Assembly (NCBI GenBank): GCA_902783675.1
Contig: CACZRW010000096.1
Location: 1 to 16,647 of the forward strand
Direction of reading: 5' to 3'
DNA: 16,647 bases
Origin: an uncultured Pseudomonadota bacterium
Lineage (GTDB): Bacteria; Pseudomonadota; Alphaproteobacteria; CACZRW01
A program made the position numbers and the translations under genes. Shown piece by piece: positions 12,736 through 16,647 of this stretch; positions within the stretch are counted from its first letter, which is position 1; each line of letters begins with the position of its first letter. The notes below the pieces were generated by a model that was given only the letters and a program-made list of their open reading frames with translations, ran no database searches and had not been told where the DNA came from.

Positions 12736-15050
12736 CAGACATTCCCTCCGTCACTATTTCTATTCCCCTCGCCGTCCGCGTCCGCATTAGCACCGTCATC
12801 GCCTTCGCCTTCGTCCTGCGTCAAAACATTCACGGGATCGGCAATATCTTCACCATTGTCGATGATATCATCAACTTCGTCAATGATTTCCAGCTTCAGG
12901 TTTTTCTCCAAAACGGTAAGCTGAGCGAGTATGGCGCTGTCGGTATCCTCACGCTGCGCCACTACCCAATAAGGCACATTGGGAGCAGGGGGCATGCTGC
13001 ACTTTTTCGTCATAGCCTTATCCAAGAACCACCTTGGCGACTCGGCTCTGATGGGATACATCAAGAAGCCCTGCATCAAGACAATTTGCTGGTTGGCGGG
13101 CAGCGACAACATTTCCGATGCGGTAATAACCGCAGTGCCTTGGATACCGCGCGTCACATTCGAGGCAAAAGGCGTAACATTCCTTGACCAGCCTTCGGTT
13201 CTGGAAGAAGAAATCGACTCGACCGTGCGCGTGCCTATCATGGTCTCAAACCGCTTTGCGGTCTGCTCGTTGTTCTGTGCCAAGATAACTTTTGCCGCCG
13301 TGGTGGTGATAATGGTTTCCAAATCGTCCTTGCCGTATTGACCGGAAATCTGCCCTAAATCCTGCCCGATAAGCAGATAAGAGACTTTCTGTCCGCGTCC
13401 TACGGCGGGACCGTCTTTAACCGCCGCCAATTTAGGCATTTGCGGGAACTCGTCCAGCACGAACAATACGGGATAAGGCCCGACCTTCGACCCGTCGGGA
13501 AGCTTGAAGTCAGGCGGATTGGCGATAAGCCACCCGCTCATAAGCTCGACGAAAATACCGGTAATCAAGCTCAAAGACCGCGCATCAACCTGATTAACGG
13601 ACAAGTAAACCGATACCGGCAACATCTCGCCCGTTACGGGATCGCGCATACCGCGCAGGTTGGGGAAAGAAAAGTCGCTGTTCTTTGTTCTGGCGCGCAC
13701 TGCCGAGTTCTTAAAGATACCGACGCCGGTCAAAGCCGTGGAAAGAATAGATCCTCTTTCCTTATCGGGAGTGCCGGACAATTGCGAAAGTTCCACGACG
13801 CAGCGGTGGGCATAGCCGAATCGCCGCGCTTCCTCAACCGCATCGTCAAGCATATCACGCATGGGATCGGCAAGCATGGCCATCTGATCGCCTTCGTCAA
13901 CGCGGCGCTTAATATCGGCGGCGATTTTCATTTGCGCCTCGGTCAGCCAGTCAAGGATAAGGGCGATACAAGGCTCTGCCCCCGCCCACACCTCGGGCAA
14001 CCCTTCCCAAGTGCCGACAGGAGCATAATTGTCAAGGGTGAGCATACCCTCGCGCAATCTTTGCAAAGCGACCGCGGCATCGGGGTCCGACATGTCCATG
14101 TAATAAGTTTCCAAAACTTTGGCATCTTCCTCATCGAAAGTTTCTTCGTAAAGGCGCGTAATAAAGTAATCGTTCGCGCGCGCTTTTTCGCACTTTGAGC
14201 AAATAAAGTGCAAGAAGCCCGACAAGGCGTTTCGACCTGTTTTATACCAGTGAGGATCCGCGCCGCCCTTTGCCTCTTCCACCAAGACGGCAACCATGGA
14301 GTCGATATACATATCGCGCGCCGGCCCGGGAGCGGGAATACAAACGGAAGAAAGCGGGTTCCAGTTAGGATAGAACACGCCGTTCGCAGGGTCATCTTCG
14401 GCGCCCCAGTTAATAATGAACACGGGCCCGATGGTCTGCCTGAACCCGCTGGTTTTAAAGCAAAGCTCGGGTTTAGGGTCGTTGATGATAAGACTAAGCC
14501 CTTTTGATTCCAATATGGTGGGAATAACCACCGCGACGGTTTTACCTGTTCCCGGCGGAGCAACCACCAGAGTCGACAAGGTCTCGGGCAGCTTTAAAAG
14601 CTTTCCCTTGAACCTGCCCAGCACCATGACAAAGCCGTCAAACAGCTTCATTTTCTTAACATCTTTATAGGTAGCGATGCGTCCCGAGCCGTGCAAGGTC
14701 GACATAAAGGAGTGCGGGTTGGCGATAACGCCTCCGAGCGCTATAAGAAAGAACGACAAAAACGGCAACATAGGCATATACATAGCCCACGAAAAGCCTT
14801 TGTGATTCCAATAATCGTTAAACCAATCGCCGTATTTATCAATCAAGTATCCCGGGTTCTGCCATACCGAGCTAAAGAACTGCCCGACCACGCCGAGCGT
14901 ATCGCTGCTTATTCCTCTGCCGACCAGATAACCGAGAGGAAGGGCGATAATCGCAAACACGACCATTACCAAAGTTGCAATCAGGAAACTAAAGACAACC
15001 CATGTGACTGCCTTGTCGTATTCTGCCCATTCTTCTCCGCGTTTTAACAT
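12735..15050 (-). CDS. virD4: VirD4/TraG-family type IV coupling protein ATPase
   Basis: Coupling proteins are inner-membrane hexameric ATPases that pick up DNA or protein substrates and pass them to a type IV secretion channel. This 771-residue protein has two membrane spans (about 15-40 and 91-110), then GSGRIA (121-126), Walker A APPGTGKT (164-171), IINDPKPEL (188-196), YPNWNPLS (227-234), an all-alpha substrate-selecting region (about 245-420), Walker B VLFVLDEFPQ (528-537, D533, E534) and the downstream glutamine motif IGQDLGQ (561-567). It belongs to the VirD4/TraG group rather than DotL; the symbol is at family level only. Length is somewhat above Ti-plasmid VirD4, partly from an acidic, Gly-rich tail (about 725-771). 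It starts 32 bases after the 413-residue gene. No VirB genes, relaxase or transfer origin are in the window, so its channel must be encoded elsewhere. Confidence 0.95.
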   Translation of the reverse strand: MLKRGEEWAEYDKAVTWVVFSFLIATLVMVVFAIIALPLGYLVGRGISSDTLGVVGQFFSSVWQNPGYLIDKYGDWFNDYWNHKGFSWAMYMPMLPFLSFFLIALGGVIANPHSFMSTLHGSGRIATYKDVKKMKLFDGFVMVLGRFKGKLLKLPETLSTLVVAPPGTGKTVAVVIPTILESKGLSLIINDPKPELCFKTSGFRQTIGPVFIINWGAEDDPANGVFYPNWNPLSSVCIPAPGPARDMYIDSMVAVLVEEAKGGADPHWYKTGRNALSGFLHFICSKCEKARANDYFITRLYEETFDEEDAKVLETYYMDMSDPDAAVALQRLREGMLTLDNYAPVGTWEGLPEVWAGAEPCIALILDWLTEAQMKIAADIKRRVDEGDQMAMLADPMRDMLDDAVEEARRFGYAHRCVVELSQLSGTPDKERGSILSTALTGVGIFKNSAVRARTKNSDFSFPNLRGMRDPVTGEMLPVSVYLSVNQVDARSLSLITGIFVELMSGWLIANPPDFKLPDGSKVGPYPVLFVLDEFPQMPKLAAVKDGPAVGRGQKVSYLLIGQDLGQISGQYGKDDLETIITTTAAKVILAQNNEQTAKRFETMIGTRTVESISSSRTEGWSRNVTPFASNVTRGIQGTAVITASEMLSLPANQQIVLMQGFLMYPIRAESPRWFLDKAMTKKCSMPPAPNVPYWVVAQREDTDSAILAQLTVLEKNLKLEIIDEVDDIIDNGEDIADPVNVLTQDEGEGDDGANADADGEGNRNSDGGNV

Positions 15051-15082
15051 TTATTTCAAAGCCTTTCCTTAAAAACCCAATA

Positions 15083-16324
15083 CTAGCTCTTACCACTGTT
15101 TTTCAAAATCTTTTTGCATTCCTCGCTAAAGCTCTTAGTCGCTTTCTTTCCCGCTTTCGGCAAGACTTCCACGATGTGCGGCAAAGTTACGGGCGCTCCA
15201 TTCGCCACGCGACAAACCTTTACCCCTTCTTCGTCCCATGTTTCCGCCATATCCGCAGCATTTATAACATTTCCGCCTTCAATTGCCAAAACATTTTGGA
15301 CCGTGATGTCATCACCTAATCCCAGCTTCTCTTGTATTGCTCGGGTAGCGTCGGAAAGCAACTTTACGGGTGATACGCGGTGCGTCTTTTCCGAGAACCA
15401 CAAAGGCGCTTCATCGTTAAACCTTTCCTCATCGGCGAGCCAATCACCTTCGTCACGGTCAACCATACAGGCAAGCAAAGTATCACCGGATATACCGACT
15501 ATCCCGATATTAACATCACCCGCGGCGACATTTTCAATAATTTCAAAGCCGTTTGCTTTTATAAGTTCCTTTGCTTCGTCCATGGCTTTGGAAAGCATAC
15601 TGTCGCGTTCCTCGGCCGTTATGGGCTCGGGCTCGGGTTTTTCCTCGGGCGTAGTATCCCACGCCGGCGCTTTGTCGTTGCGCCGCAAGTTATAAGCCGC
15701 CTCAATATCATCGGGTTCGGGCGCGCCTTTATCCTCGTTCATAAAGTCAGGCATTTCGTTCATATCGTCAAAGGCGCTCATATCCGCCATTAAATCCGTT
15801 TTTTTCTTTTTCTTTTTGCTGCCTTTTTTGCCGGAAAGCACATCAATTTTCTCGCGCATTTTTGCATCGTCTTTGCCGTCCTTGCGCTTTTTCTTCTTTT
15901 TAAACTTGCCTGCCGTCGGCATGACATAAGTAAGCGCGGGCGGTCTGATGCGGCGGTAAGATTTCTTACGCGTTATCACCAGCACTTTTTGCTCAAAGTA
16001 TTTTTTGTGAACCCTTCTTAGGCGAGTATAGGCGCGCTTTAAAGCCTTTAAAATCATTGCGCCCCACTTGATCTGCGCGAAAGCGAGCCAACCCAAAAGC
16101 CATAGAGGAATAAACAGGAATATGGCAAGGAAAAACAGCCATTCCGAGACGGTGTCTATGACCCACCCGTCCTGCCACATTTGCCATAGGAAAATCCAGT
16201 GCTTGTTAAACGCGGCATCAAAGCCCCATATCTCATAAATGGTCGACCGCCACAAGGTCAAAAAGACAGTGCTCCACACAATGCCGACCAAAATAAACCT
16301 AACCAAAAAACCAAAGGGCTTCAA
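15083..16324 (-). CDS. Unknown two-span membrane protein upstream of the coupling protein
   Basis: I do not recognise this 413-residue protein. It has two membrane spans (about 8-25 and 62-84) with a Trp-rich loop between them, a basic segment (90-128), a strongly Lys-rich stretch (138-176), an acidic, Met- and Pro-containing linker (181-245) and a folded C-terminal domain (about 245-390). The C-terminal part (EAKELIKANGFEII, then DVNIGIVGISGDTLLACMVD, and SPVKLLSDATRAIQEKL) faintly recalls restriction-endonuclease-like or NERD domains, but catalytic residues are not clear. The start is TTG: an in-frame stop lies 15 bases upstream and GCGGGG sits at a good distance. It is the first gene behind the promoter and is 32 bases from the coupling-protein gene, so a partner of that ATPase (membrane adaptor or substrate receptor) is the natural guess. 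It is not a known VirB subunit by eye. Confidence 0.85.
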   Translation of the reverse strand: MKPFGFLVRFILVGIVWSTVFLTLWRSTIYEIWGFDAAFNKHWIFLWQMWQDGWVIDTVSEWLFFLAIFLFIPLWLLGWLAFAQIKWGAMILKALKRAYTRLRRVHKKYFEQKVLVITRKKSYRRIRPPALTYVMPTAGKFKKKKKRKDGKDDAKMREKIDVLSGKKGSKKKKKKTDLMADMSAFDDMNEMPDFMNEDKGAPEPDDIEAAYNLRRNDKAPAWDTTPEEKPEPEPITAEERDSMLSKAMDEAKELIKANGFEIIENVAAGDVNIGIVGISGDTLLACMVDRDEGDWLADEERFNDEAPLWFSEKTHRVSPVKLLSDATRAIQEKLGLGDDITVQNVLAIEGGNVINAADMAETWDEEGVKVCRVANGAPVTLPHIVEVLPKAGKKATKSFSEECKKILKNSGKS

Positions 16325-16371
16325 TTTTTCCCCGCTTCAAAAAAGTTATATACGCCAAGTTATAATTCTTA

Positions 16372-16400
16372 ATCGTATAGAAATTGTTAATAAAAGACAA
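16372..16400 (-). promoter_or_regulatory. Weak second promoter candidate for the coupling-protein unit
   Basis: On the minus strand TTGTCT (16400-16395) and TACGAT (16377-16372) are 17 bp apart, each matching four of six consensus bases. It would start a message about 40 bases before the TTG start codon. The upstream candidate at 16462-16490 is much better. Confidence 0.3.
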
Positions 16401-16429
16401 AAAGACCTGTAAGGGCCTGCTTATCCCTT
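16399..16429 (-). other. Leader with two mutually exclusive small hairpins
   Basis: The leader, read on the minus strand, can form AGGCC/GGTCT (16418-16414 with 16407-16403) directly followed by a short U-run, a terminator-like shape. It can instead form AAGGG/CCCTT (16429-16425 with 16415-16411). The two use the same bases, so only one can exist at a time. Stems are only 5 bp; this may be chance. Confidence 0.3.
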
Positions 16430-16461
16430 TTATTGCTCCGAGTCACAATAAATTAAGGAGA

Positions 16462-16490
16462 AATATAAAGATTCCCGCTACATTTGTCAA
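16462..16490 (-). promoter_or_regulatory. Strong sigma70-type promoter for the coupling-protein/toxin unit
   Basis: The minus strand has a perfect -35 box TTGACA (16490-16485), a 17-bp spacer, and the -10 box TATATT (16467-16462), five of six matches. Transcription would begin near 16455 and run through a leader of about 130 bases to the TTG start of the 413-residue gene. It lies just after the terminator of the upstream gene, so the four genes down to 11350 form their own unit. Confidence 0.7.
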
Positions 16491-16507
16491 CATTTAAGTT
16501 TAAGGCT

Positions 16508-16537
16508 GGTTTATAAGTTGGTGAGGTGATAAGTTGA
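16508..16537. repeat. Octamer-type repeat, copy of 11201-11230
   Basis: The block runs from GGTTTATAAG to GATAAGTTGA and matches 11201-11230 at 25 of 30 positions. It flanks one side of the terminator hairpin, and its end (ATAAGTTGA) is complementary to part of the repeat on the other side. Confidence 0.6.
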
Positions 16538-16545
16538 AGAGAAAC

Positions 16546-16588
16546 GAAAAAGAAGGGCGCGCGAATGACGCCGCCCCTCTTCTTTTTC
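16546..16588. terminator. Strong hairpin terminator, probably bidirectional
   Basis: The arms GAAAAAGAAG-GGCG (16546-16559) and CGCCCC-TCTTCTTTTTC (about 16572-16588) pair with a small bulge around a GC-rich core, and A/T runs on each side give a U-tract in both directions. On the minus strand it follows the stop of the beta-barrel-like gene by about 33 bases and should end that transcript before the promoter at 16490. Confidence 0.75.
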
Positions 16589-16617
16589 AACTTATAAACT
16601 TATAAGCTTATAAACTA
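16588..16617. repeat. Octamer-type repeat, inverted copy
   Basis: On the minus strand this reads TTTATAAG, CTTATAAG, TTTATAAG, TTG: the same octamer unit as at 11201 and 16508, in opposite orientation to the latter. With 16508-16537 it forms outer arms around the terminator. Confidence 0.6.
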
Positions 16618-16621
16618 AACC

Positions 16622-16647
16622 CTAGAATTTGTACTGCACCTGCAAAC
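16622..16647 (-). CDS. C-terminal end of a probable outer-membrane beta-barrel protein (partial)
   Basis: Only the last eight full codons lie in the window: LQVQYKF and a TAG stop. The alternating pattern and terminal phenylalanine are those of the C-terminal beta-strand that the BAM machinery recognises in porins and similar outer-membrane proteins. A terminator follows at once, which supports this being a true gene end. Seven residues cannot name the family, and a chance match is possible. Confidence 0.5.

Noticed and set aside
13440..14198. Plus-strand open frame (252 codons) opposite the coupling-protein gene
   Set aside because: It mirrors a conserved ATPase frame, lacks a ribosome site and shows no domain features.
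12735..15050. DotL-type (Dot/Icm) identity for the coupling ATPase
   Set aside because: The sequence around Walker A, the NDPKPEL block and the YPNWNPLS block fits the VirD4/TraG group, and no DotN-like or DotM-like neighbour can be recognised with confidence.
16451..16473. Plus-strand AAGGAG that looks like a ribosome binding site
   Set aside because: No start codon of use follows; the frame from the nearest ATT ends after eight codons. The stretch is better explained as the minus-strand promoter.

Overview
The window looks like a piece of an alphaproteobacterial chromosome. The reasons are the gene order pteridine-reductase-like SDR, uvrC, pgsA, and the OmpR/EnvZ-type two-component pair behind them; this is inference from remembered gene order, not a database search. 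Every gene I can support is on the minus strand, so transcription runs from the right end of the window to the left. No tRNA, rRNA, CRISPR array, insertion sequence or phage gene was seen.

Right part (16647 to 11350). At the edge is the last piece of an upstream gene, whose protein ends in an outer-membrane beta-barrel-like C-terminus, followed by a strong hairpin terminator. A near-consensus sigma70-type promoter (TTGACA, 17 bp, TATATT) then leads, through a leader of about 130 bases, into a tight four-gene unit: a two-span membrane protein of unknown family (413 aa, TTG start), a VirD4/TraG-type type IV coupling ATPase (771 aa), a 317-aa protein with a colicin/HNH-nuclease-like domain, and a 143-aa SMI1/KNR4 (SUKH, YrhA-like) protein. 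The last three genes are joined by a one-base overlap and by a zero-base junction. SUKH proteins are known immunity proteins for nuclease toxins. The simplest reading is a DNase effector and immunity pair made together with the coupling protein that would load the effector into a type IV secretion system. That is the most interesting system here. The secretion channel (VirB) genes are not in the window.

Middle (11349 to 4503). A repeat-rich intergenic stretch with a terminator separates the first unit from a compact housekeeping run: uvrB, an unusual fusion protein, uvrC and pgsA. The fusion joins DUF4114-like and adhesin-repeat-like domains to a pteridine-reductase-type short-chain dehydrogenase, in one uninterrupted frame without a signal peptide. 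UvrB and UvrC are nucleotide-excision-repair proteins; PgsA makes phosphatidylglycerolphosphate.

Left part (4499 to 1). The run continues into an OmpR-type response regulator and an EnvZ-type histidine kinase. After an 86-bp gap come a 262-aa unknown protein with a Pro-Ala linker and a duplicated module, and a membrane-anchored class III nucleotide cyclase with one altered active-site position.

Two kinds of short AT-rich intergenic repeat (heptamer AGRAATK and octamer TKATAAGN) sit at the ends of the transcription units: around 1-37, 11201-11345 and 16508-16617. The only gene-free stretch near 300 bases is 16325-16621; it holds the repeats, the terminator, the promoter and a leader with two alternative small hairpins.
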